Shown here: in pieces, positions 18,982 through 28,345 of the stretch | How the letters are laid out: the number at the start of each line of letters is the position of its first letter | Position numbering within the stretch: the first letter of the stretch is position 1 | Assembly (NCBI RefSeq): GCF_001641285.1 | Contig: NZ_CP014841.1 | Span: 558,001 to 622,000 of the forward strand | DNA length: 64,000 nt | Direction of reading: 5' to 3' | Source of the DNA: Dyella thiooxydans | GTDB lineage: Bacteria > Pseudomonadota > Gammaproteobacteria > Xanthomonadales > Rhodanobacteraceae | The notes under the pieces: generated by a model | The model's database searches: none | Told to the model about the DNA's origin: nothing | What the model saw: the letters and a program-made list of their open reading frames with translations, nothing else | Position numbers and translations under genes: made by a program

Positions 18982-19736
18982 GCTGGGTGCTGCATTTTCT
19001 CGGCACCGGCGCGGCGCATGCCGTGGAGCTCGGTTCCTCGTCCGCGGTGCTGGAACGCGACGGCCGCCCGATACTGCTGATCGATTGCGGCCCGGACACG
19101 CTGGACCGTTACGAGGCCGCCTATGGCGAGCCGCCGTGTGCGCTGTATGTCACGCATACCCACATGGACCACGTGGCGGGGATGGAGCGTCTGTTTTTCC
19201 GGCTCTGGTTCGATTCGGAACGCCGGGGGCGCACCCGTGTGTTCCTGCATGCCGACCTGCTGCCGTGGTTGCAGATGCGGGTGGCCGATTATCCCGGTGC
19301 GCTGGCCGAGGGCGGCGCGAACTACTGGGAGGCCTTCCATCTGGTGCCATGCACGCGTGGCTTCTGGCTGGACGGTCTGTGGTTCGACGTGTTCGCCACG
19401 CGCCACCATCGCCCGGGTACCTCGTTCGGCGTGGCCCTGCGTGGCAGCTTCGTCTATACCGGCGATACCCGGCCGATCCCGGAGATGCTCGCCGTGCATG
19501 GCTCCGGGACCGGATGCATCGCGCATGACTGCGGGATGGTGGGCAACCCCTCCCACACCGGCGTGGACGATATCGAGCGCGAGTACGACGCTGCACTGCG
19601 CGCCCGACTGTGTCTGTACCACTACGGCAGCGCGGCGGACGGCGAGGCCCTGGCCGCCCGCGGTTACCGCATCGCCCGCCCGGGCGGGCGCATCGCGCTG
19701 GATCCGCCGCCGGCACCGCGCGCCGACGCTGGCTGA
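18978..19736 (+). CDS. Metallo-beta-lactamase-fold hydrolase
   Basis: This 252-residue protein has the metal-binding motif His60-Thr-His-Met-Asp-His65, preceded by LIDCGPDTL and followed by GDTRPIPEM (metal-bridging Asp region), DCGMVGNPSHTG and a C-terminal LYHYGSA. The N-terminal LHFLGTGAAHAVELGSSSAVLE is like that of RNase Z/PhnP-type phosphodiesterases, so a phosphodiester or cyclic nucleotide substrate is possible. The start is GTG 18978, overlapping the kdkA stop; no ATG fits. Translational coupling with kdkA suggests a role in envelope metabolism, but this is inference. Confidence 0.85.
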   Translation: MSWVLHFLGTGAAHAVELGSSSAVLERDGRPILLIDCGPDTLDRYEAAYGEPPCALYVTHTHMDHVAGMERLFFRLWFDSERRGRTRVFLHADLLPWLQMRVADYPGALAEGGANYWEAFHLVPCTRGFWLDGLWFDVFATRHHRPGTSFGVALRGSFVYTGDTRPIPEMLAVHGSGTGCIAHDCGMVGNPSHTGVDDIEREYDAALRARLCLYHYGSAADGEALAARGYRIARPGGRIALDPPPAPRADAG

Positions 19737-19748
19737 ACGCCGCGCCGC

Positions 19749-19777
19749 TTGTCTCGGCCCATGGGTGCCGCTATTCT
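19749..19777 (+). promoter_or_regulatory. Putative promoter of tRNA-Ser
   Basis: TTGTCT (19749-19754) and TATTCT (19772-19777) are spaced by 17 bp, about 100 bp upstream of the mature tRNA. It is the best sigma-70 match in the 140-bp gap. Confidence 0.5.
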
Positions 19778-19876
19778 TCCGCCTCTTTGCCGGGGCGGAT
19801 CCGCCCGGCACGCAGGGCGCCCGTCCAAGGGTGTCTGCGGACCGGCGCCGCAGGACGCAGCCCGGGGAAGTTTTGC

Positions 19877-19969
19877 GGAGAGGTGTCCGAGTGGTTGAAG
19901 GAGCACGCCTGGAAAGTGTGTATACGGCTTATCCCCGTATCGCGGGTTCGAATCCCGCCCTCTCCGCCA
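19877..19969 (+). tRNA. tRNA-Ser (anticodon GGA)
   Basis: This 93-nt class II tRNA includes an encoded CCA. Acceptor GGAGAGG pairs with CCTCTCC. The anticodon stem CACGC/GTGTG encloses CTGGAAA with anticodon GGA at 19911-19913 (reads TCC and TCT). A long variable arm follows (ATACGGCTTATCCCCGTAT), then T-arm GCGGG-TTCGAAT-CCCGC. It closely resembles E. coli tRNA-Ser(GGA). Confidence 0.97.
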
Positions 19970-20023
19970 GTTTTTGAATCGCGACGGCTTGCTGTCGCAT
20001 GGGCGCAAAGCCCAACGTCTATG

Positions 20024-20135
20024 GTGGCCCCGTCGGTCCCCCCGCGACGATAGTCCGCAAACCCCGCCAGGTCCGGAAGGAAGCAACGGTAGTGGATGAT
20101 TCGGGTGCCGGGGTGTGGCTGGCGGGGCCGCCACC
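20024..20135 (+). ncRNA. ffs: Signal recognition particle 4.5S RNA
   Basis: The universally conserved domain IV core GGTCCGGAAGGAAGCA lies at 20070-20085, including the GGAA tetraloop. The 3' part GGTGCCGGGGTGTGGCTGGC resembles E. coli 4.5S RNA. The outer stem pairs GGTGGCCCCGTC (from 20024) with GGCGGGGCCGCC (to about 20132), so the RNA is roughly 110 nt. It binds Ffh to target membrane proteins co-translationally. Exact ends are approximate. Location between tRNA-Ser and dnaX is common in gammaproteobacteria. Confidence 0.95.
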
Positions 20136-20243
20136 TTTCCGGGATCCGCGCGGCTGACTTGCCCGCCTCGACTTGGCACAATCGGCCTTTGCCCCCACGT
20201 CCGCACGGACCGACCCGGCGCAGCAACACAGGCCCTCATTCGC

Positions 20244-21926
20244 ATGTCCTACCAGGTACTCGCGCGCAAGTGGCGCCCCCGCAAGTTCGCCGAACTGGTG
20301 GGCCAGGAGCACGTGGTGCGCGCGCTGACCAATGCGCTCGACACCGGCCGCATGCACCACGCCTACCTGTTCACCGGCACGCGGGGCGTGGGCAAGACCA
20401 CCATCGCGCGCATCTTCGCCAAGTCGCTGAACTGCGAGCGCGGCGAATCGGCCGATCCCTGCGGTGAGTGCTCAGTGTGCACGGCGGTGGACGCCGGTCG
20501 CTTCGTCGATCTGCTGGAGATCGACGCGGCCAGCAACACCGGCGTGGACGACGTGCGCGAGGTGATCGAGAACGCGCAGTACGCGCCCTCGCGCGGCCGC
20601 TTCAAGGTGTACTTGGTCGACGAGGTGCACATGCTCTCCAAGCCGGCCTTCAACGCCCTGCTGAAGACGCTGGAGGAGCCGCCGCCGCACGTGAAGTTCC
20701 TGCTCGCCACCACCGACCCGCAGAAGCTGCCGGTGACGGTGCTGTCGCGCTGCCTGAAGTTCAACCTCAAGCGCCTGCTGCCGGAACAGATCTCCGGACA
20801 AATGCGGCACATCCTCGGTGCGGAGGGCATCGCCTTCGAGGACGCGGCGATCGTCGAGCTGGCACGCGGCGCCGACGGCTCGCTGCGCGACGGCCTGTCG
20901 CTGCTCGACCAGGCGATCGCCTACGGCGGCGGTGCGCTGAAGGCCGACGACGTGCGCGCCATGCTCGGTAGCGTGGCGCGCGGCCAGGTGCTGGGCCTGT
21001 TGCAGGCGCTGGCGGCCGGGCAGGGCGAGGCGCTGATGCTGGAGTGCGCGCGGATCGCCTCGTATTCGCCGGATTTCGGCGGCGTGCTCGACGACGTGGC
21101 TGCGGTGCTGCACCGGATCCAGCTGATGCAGCTGGTGCCAGGCTACCAGGCCGAGGGCGACGAGGGGGCCGGCGAGGAGCTGGCCGCGCTGGCGCAGCAG
21201 TTCGCTCCGGAAGACGTGCAGCTGTACTACCAGATCGCCACGACCGGTCGGCGCGACCTGCCGATGGCGCCGGATGCCCGCACTGGCTTCGAGATGGCCG
21301 TGTTGCGCATGCTGGCGTTCCGGCCGGGCGAGGTTGGCGATGCGGCGGCAGCCCGTTCGGTGGCTGCGCGGGCGATGCCGGCAGCCGCCACGGTATCCAG
21401 CCCGGTGCGGCCGACGCCCGCGCGCGTGGTGCCGCCCGCCGGTGCCGCCGCCGCTCCGGTACCGGCCGAGCGCCCGGCCGCCGCACCTGTCGCGTCGCCG
21501 GCACCTGCGCCGCGCCGTGCTGTCCCCGTGGATGCCCGCGGCCTGCCGGACTGGGCGGCACTGGTCGATCAGGCCGGTCTGCGCGGACCGTTGGGCCAGC
21601 TGGCGCAGAACGCCGCACTGCGCGACCGCGACGGCCAGACGCTGACCCTGCTGCTGCAGGAGGCGCACATGCACCTGGCGGTGGAGCCGATGGTCGGCCA
21701 GATGGAGGAGCGCGTCAGCGATGCGCTGGGCGAACGCATCCGCCTGCGCTTCGTCAGCGATGCCAGCGCCGCCACCCAGACTCCGGCCGCCCGCGCGGCC
21801 GAGGCGCGCGACGCTGCCCAGGCGCGCGCCGAGCAGTCCATCGAGGAAGATCCCCTGGTGCAGGCGCTCAAGCGCGATTTCGGCGCCCGCGTCGTACCGC
21901 AATCCATCAAGCCCGTGTCGGGCTGA
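20244..21926 (+). CDS. dnaX: DNA polymerase III subunit gamma/tau
   Basis: This 560-residue clamp-loader ATPase couples the polymerase to the helicase. Walker A GTRGVGKTT is at 45-53, the zinc-binding cysteines are 64, 73, 76 and 79, Walker B/DExH is VDEVHM (125-130), and sensor 1 is in LLATTDPQKLPVTVLSRC (SRC motif at 168-170). A Pro/Ala-rich linker (about 390-435) leads to the tau C-terminal domain that binds the alpha subunit. I see no A-AAA-AAG slippery heptamer of the E. coli kind in this GC-rich frame, so a gamma form by the same mechanism is not apparent. ATG 20244 begins the conserved MSYQVLARKWRP; the upstream extension overlaps the SRP RNA. Confidence 0.96.
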   Translation: MSYQVLARKWRPRKFAELVGQEHVVRALTNALDTGRMHHAYLFTGTRGVGKTTIARIFAKSLNCERGESADPCGECSVCTAVDAGRFVDLLEIDAASNTGVDDVREVIENAQYAPSRGRFKVYLVDEVHMLSKPAFNALLKTLEEPPPHVKFLLATTDPQKLPVTVLSRCLKFNLKRLLPEQISGQMRHILGAEGIAFEDAAIVELARGADGSLRDGLSLLDQAIAYGGGALKADDVRAMLGSVARGQVLGLLQALAAGQGEALMLECARIASYSPDFGGVLDDVAAVLHRIQLMQLVPGYQAEGDEGAGEELAALAQQFAPEDVQLYYQIATTGRRDLPMAPDARTGFEMAVLRMLAFRPGEVGDAAAARSVAARAMPAAATVSSPVRPTPARVVPPAGAAAAPVPAERPAAAPVASPAPAPRRAVPVDARGLPDWAALVDQAGLRGPLGQLAQNAALRDRDGQTLTLLLQEAHMHLAVEPMVGQMEERVSDALGERIRLRFVSDASAATQTPAARAAEARDAAQARAEQSIEEDPLVQALKRDFGARVVPQSIKPVSG

Positions 21927-21951
21927 CCCCCAAGAACGACGGAGTACCCCC

Positions 21952-22275
21952 ATGAGAGGACAGATCGGCCAGCTGATGCAGCAGGCGCAGCGCATGCAGG
22001 AAGACATGAAGCGTGCGCAGGATGAACTGGCGAAGATGGAAGTCACCGGCAGCGCTGGTGGCGGACTGGTCAGCGTGGTGATGACCGGTGCGCACGAAGT
22101 CCGCCGCGTGCAGATCGACCGCAAGCTGTTCGCCGACGACCCGGAGATGGCCGAGGACCTGGTCGCCGCGGCGGTGAACGACGCGGTGAACAAGGTGGCT
22201 GCTGCAAGCAAGGACCGGCTCGGTGGCGTGACCGCCGGCCTGAACCTGCCACCCGGCTTCAAGATGCCGTTCTGA
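21952..22275 (+). CDS. ybaB: YbaB/EbfC nucleoid-associated protein
   Basis: This 107-residue DNA-binding homodimer belongs to the YbaB/EbfC family. It has a long N-terminal helix (IGQLMQQAQRMQEDMKRAQDELAKM), a beta-hairpin VSVVMTGAHEVRRVQID and the C-terminal helix AEDLVAAAVNDAVNKVAAASKDRLGG, ending in the typical Gly/Leu/Pro tail. It is located between dnaX and recR, the universally conserved order, 25 bp after dnaX. It may organise DNA or assist recombination with RecR; the precise role is unsettled in general. Confidence 0.95.
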   Translation: MRGQIGQLMQQAQRMQEDMKRAQDELAKMEVTGSAGGGLVSVVMTGAHEVRRVQIDRKLFADDPEMAEDLVAAAVNDAVNKVAAASKDRLGGVTAGLNLPPGFKMPF

Positions 22276-22280
22276 AAGCA

Positions 22281-22377
22281 GGAGTGAGTAACGAGAAGTG
22301 AGGAGTGAGAAGGGCTCCGGCCCTCGAATCTCCGCTTTTCTCTCACTTCTCACACCTCTTCCCTCACTACTCGCTCC
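22281..22377. repeat. Imperfect purine/pyrimidine inverted repeat between ybaB and recR
   Basis: The left arm (22281-22311) is built of GAGTGAG/GAAGTGAG steps, and the right arm (22338-22377) is its imperfect reverse complement (GGAGTGAGTA against GGAGCGAGTA at the ends). A small AGGGC-TCCG-GCCCT hairpin lies at 22311-22324. The element fills the whole intergenic gap and ends 1 bp before the recR start, leaving no recognisable ribosome-binding site for recR. Confidence 0.7.
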
Positions 22378-22378
22378 C

Positions 22379-22981
22379 ATGTCCTCCAGCTCCCCTCTCC
22401 TTGCCGAACTGATCGACGCCCTGCGCTGCCTCCCCGGCGTGGGCGCGAAGAGCGCCCAGCGCATGGCTTTCCATCTGCTCGAGCGTGAGCGCGAGCGGGG
22501 ACTGAAACTGGCCGGTGTGCTGGAGCAGGCGATGCAGCGCATCGGCAACTGCAGCCGCTGCCGCAACTTCAGCGAGGAGCCGGTATGCGCGCTGTGTGCC
22601 AGCTCCAGTCGCGACCGCCACGTGCTGTGCGTGGTCGAGTCGCCCACCGACCTGGCGGCGGTGGAGCAGGCGACCGGCTATCGCGGGCAGTACTTCGTGC
22701 TGCTTGGCCGGCTCTCGCCTCTGGATGGCCTGGGCCCGCGGGAGCTCGGCCTGCACCTGTTGACCGAGCGGCTGGCCGAAGGCGAGGTGGAAGAGCTCAT
22801 CCTCGCCACCAGTCCGACCGTGGAAGGTGAGGCGACCTCGCACTATCTGGTGCAGCTGGCGCGGGCGGGCGGCGTGAAGGCCACACGTCTCGCCCATGGC
22901 GTGCCGCTGGGTGGCGAACTCGAGTACGTCGATCGCGGCACGCTGGCTCACGCCTTCGGCAGTCGTCAGTCGGTAGAGTGA
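22379..22981 (+). CDS. recR: Recombination mediator RecR
   Basis: This 200-residue protein works with RecF/RecO to load RecA at gaps. The N-terminal helix-hairpin-helix ([21 protein letters not shown]) is followed by a zinc finger with Cys58, 61, 70 and 73. The Toprim domain comprises [39 protein letters not shown] and a C-terminal [25 protein letters not shown]. Length is standard. ATG 22379 fits the family; in-frame codons upstream lie in the inverted repeat. No Shine-Dalgarno is seen because the repeat occupies the leader. Confidence 0.96.
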   Translation: MSSSSPLLAELIDALRCLPGVGAKSAQRMAFHLLERERERGLKLAGVLEQAMQRIGNCSRCRNFSEEPVCALCASSSRDRHVLCVVESPTDLAAVEQATGYRGQYFVLLGRLSPLDGLGPRELGLHLLTERLAEGEVEELILATSPTVEGEATSHYLVQLARAGGVKATRLAHGVPLGGELEYVDRGTLAHAFGSRQSVE

Positions 22982-22985
22982 GGCC

Positions 22986-23390
22986 ATGGTGCCTGAGCTC
23001 TCCATGGCGGTTCCCGGGGAAGACGAATACCGCGCGCTGCGCGTCGCAGCCGGTCTCAGCGCGATGAGCTCCGAGGGTGCGCGACTCGGCCTGCCGGCCA
23101 GCTGGTGCTCGGTGTGCCTGCGCCACGGGGGGGAACTGGTTGGCATGGGGCGTGTGGTGGGCGACGGCGGGTTGTTCCTGTTCGTCGTCGACATTGCGGT
23201 GACTCCGGCCTGGCAAGGTCGGGGGCTGGGACGGCGGATCATGCAGGCGCTGATGGACGAGGTGCACTCGCGCGCGCCGGCGCGCACCATGGTCGGCCTG
23301 ATCGCCGATGGTACCGCGCACAAGCTCTACGAGAAATTCGGTTTCCGGCTCGTTGGGCCGGGAGCGCAAGGCATGCTGCTGCGTCTTTGA
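22986..23390 (+). CDS. GNAT-family N-acetyltransferase
   Basis: This 134-residue minimal GNAT protein shows a strand SVCLRHGGELVGMGRVVGDGGLFLFVVDIAVTP followed by the acetyl-CoA loop AWQGRGLGRRIMQALMDEV (about 75-93) and the terminal motif AHKLYEKFGFRLVG. The substrate is unknown; the N-terminus (DEYRALRVAAGLSAMS) resembles small acetyltransferases often annotated as aminoalkyl- or antibiotic-acetylating, without proof. The start may be ATG 22986 or ATG 23004. It begins 4 bp after recR, implying readthrough expression from the dnaX-recR operon. Confidence 0.85.
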   Translation: MVPELSMAVPGEDEYRALRVAAGLSAMSSEGARLGLPASWCSVCLRHGGELVGMGRVVGDGGLFLFVVDIAVTPAWQGRGLGRRIMQALMDEVHSRAPARTMVGLIADGTAHKLYEKFGFRLVGPGAQGMLLRL

Positions 23391-23408
23391 AACGAGAGGA
23401 ACCAGGCC

Positions 23409-23753
23409 ATGGGCGACACGATCTTCGGCAAGATCATCAAGCGCGAGATTCCCGCCGACATCGTCTACGAGGACGACGAGGTGCTCGCTTTCCGCGACCT
23501 CAATCCGCAGGCTCCGGTGCACGTGCTGTTCATCCCGAAGCGGGCCATCGCCACGCTCAACGACGCCACGCCCGATGACGCGGCCCTGCTCGGCAAGATG
23601 CTGCTGGCTGCGGCGAACTACGCGAAGCAGCAGGGCTTTGCCGAGGACGGCTACCGCACGGTCGTCAACTGCAACACCCACGGCGGACAGACCGTCTACC
23701 ACCTGCATGTGCACCTGCTGGCCGGCCGCCGGATGACCTGGCCGCCCGGCTGA
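23409..23753 (+). CDS. hinT: HIT-family purine nucleoside phosphoramidase
   Basis: This 114-residue HinT-type hydrolase cleaves adenosine phosphoramidates and aminoacyl-AMP. The histidine triad is His98-Leu-His100-Val-His102 (YHLHVHLLAG), with an upstream NTHGGQTV segment and N-terminal IFGKIIKREIPADIVYEDD, the classic HIT start. Length matches HinT homologues. GAGAGGAACC precedes the ATG. It lies 18 bp after the GNAT gene and ends at a bidirectional terminator. Confidence 0.95.
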   Translation: MGDTIFGKIIKREIPADIVYEDDEVLAFRDLNPQAPVHVLFIPKRAIATLNDATPDDAALLGKMLLAAANYAKQQGFAEDGYRTVVNCNTHGGQTVYHLHVHLLAGRRMTWPPG

Positions 23754-23774
23754 GGTGCGCCGCCGCGAGCAACG

Positions 23775-23803
23775 AAAAACGCCGGCCAGGAGCCGGCGTT
23801 TTT
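23775..23803. terminator. Bidirectional intrinsic terminator
   Basis: AAAAACGCCGGC (23775-23786) pairs with GCCGGCGTTTTT (23792-23803) around a 5-nt loop. A-run and T-run flanks serve both hinT (plus) and the convergent slp gene (minus). Confidence 0.92.
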
Positions 23804-23819
23804 CATGGGCGCGGGACGC

Positions 23820-24401
23820 TTACTTCTTTGGCGGCGGCGGGGGCGGTGCGGGCACCACGATCACCCGCGGCTGGTACCAGTACGGGTAGCCGAAGCCCGG
23901 TCCCCAGGGTCCCCAGAACGGGTCGTAGAAGCCCGGCGGGTACGGGTAGTTCACGGTCACCGGACGACGCGGCCACAGGTACACCACGTCGGCTTCCACG
24001 CGCGGATAAGCGTAGTCGTAGTCACCCACCTTGCGGGTGACCATGCCATGCACGGTACCGGTGACGGTCAATTCGCGACCCTTGGAGAACACTTCCGGAT
24101 CGTAGAAGCCTGCATGGCAGGCGACGAAGCGGCCATCCTGCCTGTCGTCGCCCCGGCCGGCGCGCGGGCGGGCCTGCGAATCGAGCGGATGGGCCAGCAT
24201 GTAGAAGCAGGTCTCCTGCGGGCCGGGTTCGGTCTTGATGATCTCGCCGCCCCAGCGCACCTTGGTGCCGCCGGCTCCGCCCTGCTGGGCGTTGACTGTG
24301 CTGACGTCGGCGTAGGTGCCTTCCAGTGGCTTGGGCACGGTGGCGCAGCCGGCGAGCAAGGCGACGGCTGCGGCAAGCGTGAGCGTTCGGTAGTGAGCCA
24401 T
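23820..24401 (-). CDS. Slp-family outer-membrane lipoprotein
   Basis: This 193-residue lipoprotein has a signal peptide ending in the lipobox LLAGC, with lipidated Cys19. The mature part contains the Slp-like domain: VRWGGEIIKTEPGPQETCFYMLAHPLD, FVACHAGFYDPEVFSKGRELTVTGTVHGMV and YPRVEADVVYLWP. The C-terminal 45 residues are rich in Pro, Tyr, Trp and Gly and end in a polyproline run and two Lys. Slp proteins are starvation- or stress-induced lipoproteins of unclear role. I chose ATG 24401 because GGAGAG precedes it and it begins the signal peptide; an upstream ATG at 24434 adds 11 residues without function. It is separate from the tgpA gene by 44 bp. Confidence 0.86.
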   Translation of the reverse strand: MAHYRTLTLAAAVALLAGCATVPKPLEGTYADVSTVNAQQGGAGGTKVRWGGEIIKTEPGPQETCFYMLAHPLDSQARPRAGRGDDRQDGRFVACHAGFYDPEVFSKGRELTVTGTVHGMVTRKVGDYDYAYPRVEADVVYLWPRRPVTVNYPYPPGFYDPFWGPWGPGFGYPYWYQPRVIVVPAPPPPPPKK

Positions 24402-24445
24402 GAGTCTCTCCAGCAGGGACGATGGACGTGCCATCGCGTCGATGT

Positions 24446-26416
24446 TTATTGGACCACGCGAGCGGCCCGAAAATCCCGCACCTTTCTGCGGAAGTCCCGC
24501 AGTGATTCATCGGCCGGTTCATCGCCGGCGTAGCGCAATTGCAGATACTGCTCCATCAGCACCCGCAGCGCCTCGCGATGCCCGGGCAGGGCGCGCGCGG
24601 CACGGCGCAGGTAGTGCTGTGGTCCTTCGCCGCGTCGCCGTGCCACGCCCGCACGGGCGAGCTTGCGCTCGAGCCGGCGGAGCGCCGACAGCGCCGGGTC
24701 GATCCGCTGGCGCCGCGCCATCGCCCACGCCAACCCGGCGCCGCCGAACAGCAGGCTGCCGGCCACCAGCAACCAGGCCAGCGTCTGGTTGTCGGTCTGC
24801 TCCACGCCGAATGGCGTGAGCAGGCCACGCTGACGTAGTGCATCGAACCCGATAACGCCCTTGTCCCACCAGCGGTTGACGATGTCCCAGCGGTTGCGCA
24901 GGTTCTGCAGCCAGGCGTCCTGGTACCACGGACGTACTCCGCCACCGGCCGCCGCGGCCCCCAGGCTGACCCGCTCGGGGCGTACTGCGGCGGTGGGATC
25001 CACGCGGACCCAGCCGCGCCCCTCCATCCATACCTCGCTCCAGGCATGGGCGTCGGACTGCCGTACCAGCAGGTAGTTGCCCAGGCGGTTCCAGAAGCCG
25101 CCCTGGTAGCCGGTGACCACCCGGGCCGGTACACCCGCGGCACGCATCAGCACGGTGAAGGCCGAGGCATAGTGCTCGCAGAAGCCCTCGCGGGTGGAGA
25201 ACAAGAAGTCGTCCATGGCGTCACGTCCCAGTGGTGCCGGGGTCAGCGTGTAGCTGAATCCGCCGTCATGGAACAGGGCCAGCGCGGCACCGACGATCGC
25301 CGCCGTATCGCCGTGGAGGCGCTCGCGCCACTCGCGTCCAAGTGCCAGCGTGCGTGGATTGAGGCCTGACGGGAGTTCCAGGGCGGGAGCCCGTTCCGGG
25401 CCGATCGCTGCACCGAGCCGGTAGTGAAGCGCCGAGGTCAGCCGGTAGCGCAGTAGATCGTCGACAGGCTTGTCGCGGGCCAGGACGCGGCCTGCACGAA
25501 GCACGGCGCCGTCCGGGACGCCCAGCGGCACCCCCAGCGCCGGAAGGACCCGCTGCCCGTTCGGCAGCAGCGTCACCGCGTAGCTGACACGGTCCGTCGC
25601 GTCGACCGGCTCGGGCTTCGCGTAGGGGGGCGACGCCCGCCAGCTCGTGCCGTCGTAATTCCACATCACGAAGGCACGGAAATACAGGTCGCCGCGCGGT
25701 GGCGGTGCCGTGTCGAAGCTGACGCGCATGGCCGGGCTGTCGTCGACCAGCAACTGGGTCATGTCGCCGGGCGACATTTCGCTGCTCAGCCCGGTGCGCG
25801 CCTGGTCGTCCTGCGGCGCCCCCCACAGCGGCGTACTGAGCCGGGGTACGACCGCAAAGGCGAACAGCGTCAGCGGCAGCGACACCGCGAGCAGGGTCAG
25901 CCCCGGCAGCAGCTGTCGCGGCAGGGAGACCAGCGTCTGTGCCGGCTCCAGCGAACGCAATGCGGCCAGCACCGGCAGCAGACCGAGCGCCACGCCGAGC
26001 GTGGCTACCAGGCCCTGGTCGAACAGCAGCGCGGCCATCAGCGCGAAGCAGGCGAAGGCGATGCCGACCCGGGCATCGCGGGCCGTTTCGGTCTCCAGCA
26101 GCTTCAATACCAGCAGGCCGACCGCCAGCGATGCGCCCGGGGCGCGTCCGAACACGGTGCCATAGGTGGTGACGATGGCCAGCGCAAGCAGGGCGATCAG
26201 CGGCAGCTTGAGCCAGGCCGGTGTCTTGCCCGGGGCGCGGCGCCGCTGCCACCAGCGCAGCGCCAGCACGCTGCCGAGCCCAAGGCTCAGCCACACCGGC
26301 AGGTGCGGGGCATGCACCGCGAGCACCATCAGCATGGTCAGCACGGTGAGGTCGAAGCTGCGCGGTGACAGCAGCGGACCCTCGACGCGTCGGCGCCAGT
26401 GGATGCGCCAGTTCAT
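24446..26416 (-). CDS. TgpA-like transglutaminase-fold membrane protein (DUF3488/DUF4129)
   Basis: This 656-residue inner-membrane protein has about six N-terminal helices (residues 20-190, DUF3488), a periplasmic transglutaminase-like domain and one further helix (about 545-565), followed by a cytosolic DUF4129 tail. The cysteine-protease-like triad is visible: Cys413 in TREGFCEHYASAF, His457 in DAHAWSEVW and Asp473 in RVDPTAAV. TgpA is essential in Pseudomonas aeruginosa, where it is thought to act on the envelope; the substrate is unknown. Its ATG overlaps the stop of the DUF58 gene (ATGA), and moxR precedes it, forming the standard three-gene unit. Confidence 0.9.
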   Translation of the reverse strand: MNWRIHWRRRVEGPLLSPRSFDLTVLTMLMVLAVHAPHLPVWLSLGLGSVLALRWWQRRRAPGKTPAWLKLPLIALLALAIVTTYGTVFGRAPGASLAVGLLVLKLLETETARDARVGIAFACFALMAALLFDQGLVATLGVALGLLPVLAALRSLEPAQTLVSLPRQLLPGLTLLAVSLPLTLFAFAVVPRLSTPLWGAPQDDQARTGLSSEMSPGDMTQLLVDDSPAMRVSFDTAPPPRGDLYFRAFVMWNYDGTSWRASPPYAKPEPVDATDRVSYAVTLLPNGQRVLPALGVPLGVPDGAVLRAGRVLARDKPVDDLLRYRLTSALHYRLGAAIGPERAPALELPSGLNPRTLALGREWRERLHGDTAAIVGAALALFHDGGFSYTLTPAPLGRDAMDDFLFSTREGFCEHYASAFTVLMRAAGVPARVVTGYQGGFWNRLGNYLLVRQSDAHAWSEVWMEGRGWVRVDPTAAVRPERVSLGAAAAGGGVRPWYQDAWLQNLRNRWDIVNRWWDKGVIGFDALRQRGLLTPFGVEQTDNQTLAWLLVAGSLLFGGAGLAWAMARRQRIDPALSALRRLERKLARAGVARRRGEGPQHYLRRAARALPGHREALRVLMEQYLQLRYAGDEPADESLRDFRRKVRDFRAARVVQ

Positions 26417-27365
26417 GGCAACAGTGCCAGCGCACTCATGCAGCGCGCGTAATGGTCGCTGCCGCTGTCGGCGGCGATCTCCAGTGTGGGCAGCCACAAG
26501 CCGTAGCGGCGACGTTGTGCGTGGGCCTCGCCGACCCAGCGGGCCAGTCGGGCGATGCGCGCCTCGTTGTCGAGCGCGCCAAGTTCGCGCCAGTCCAGGC
26601 GCCATTCCTCGTGTGCACGGGGCTGCTCGAAATCCTTCACCAGCAGCCCCTCGTGGCGGGCGCTGGCCTTCCACGCCACATGGCGCGGCGGATCGCCGGT
26701 GCGGTAGTTGCGCAGGGCGGCGAGATCCTCCCCGTGATGGAGCTGGCGCTCCGCGGCGTCGCTTTCAGGCAGGCGCGGCGGCGGGCCCTTGGCCTCCGGT
26801 TGCGGCCAGACCAGCACCGACTGCTCGGGATGCAGCCAGCTCCAGGCGCGGAACATGCCCAGTGGCCAGGTGCTCCACACGCGCATTCGCGGCAACGGCT
26901 GCCAGCCGCGGCGGCTCGTGGGCAGCTGGAAGACCAGTTCGGCCTCGCCGGCGGTGGTGAGATGGAATGCCTGCAACTGGCCGGTCAGCTCCACGCGGAT
27001 CGACTCGCGCGCCCGCGTGGCGGCGAAAACCAGATGCAGGTCAAGCGGCTGTCCCGCGACGGCCTGGCCGGCGCGCACCGATGCCAGGCTCAGTCCATCC
27101 AGCGCGCGGAAAGTCAGCAGCATGCTGGTCATGCTGGATGCACCGAGCAGGCACGTGAGCAGCAGGGCGGCGTTGTTGGTGTAGTTGAGAGCGCCGACCA
27201 GCATCACCAGCAGTAGTACCCCGAAACCGAGGCCGAAGCCGGTCGGGACGATATAGATGCGTCGTCGGTGCAGCTCGATCGGCAACGACTCCGCGCGCCG
27301 GTAGCGGGTGAGCGCAGGCAGGCGCCGTTCGGCCCACTGCTGCAGGCGTGCCAGCCAGGCCCGCA

Positions 27366-27366
<1 letters not shown>
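26413..27366 (-). CDS. DUF58-domain protein
   Basis: This 317-residue protein has two N-terminal membrane helices (about 35-75, IYIVPTGFGLGFGVLLLVMLVGALNY and NNAALLLTCLLGASSM) and then a von-Willebrand-like DUF58 region. The characteristic motif GEDLAALRNYRTGDPPRHVAWKASARHEGLLVKDFE is visible around 200-235, split here for quoting. DUF58 proteins act as partners of MoxR AAA+ ATPases, presumably linking them to a membrane substrate. ATG 27366 shares one base with the moxR stop and its own stop overlaps tgpA, so all three are translationally coupled. Confidence 0.88.
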
Positions 27367-28304
<938 letters not shown>

Positions 28305-28345
28305 GGCGATGGGTGGTTTCCTTGCGGCTGGCTGCGTCGTGGCGC

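Noticed and set aside
20115..20243. N-terminal extension of dnaX
   Set aside because: It overlaps the SRP RNA and lacks homology; the conserved start MSYQVLARKWRP is at 20244.
20244..21926. Programmed frameshift in dnaX
   Set aside because: No A-AAA-AAG heptamer or similar slippery run is visible in the frame, so I do not claim a gamma product.
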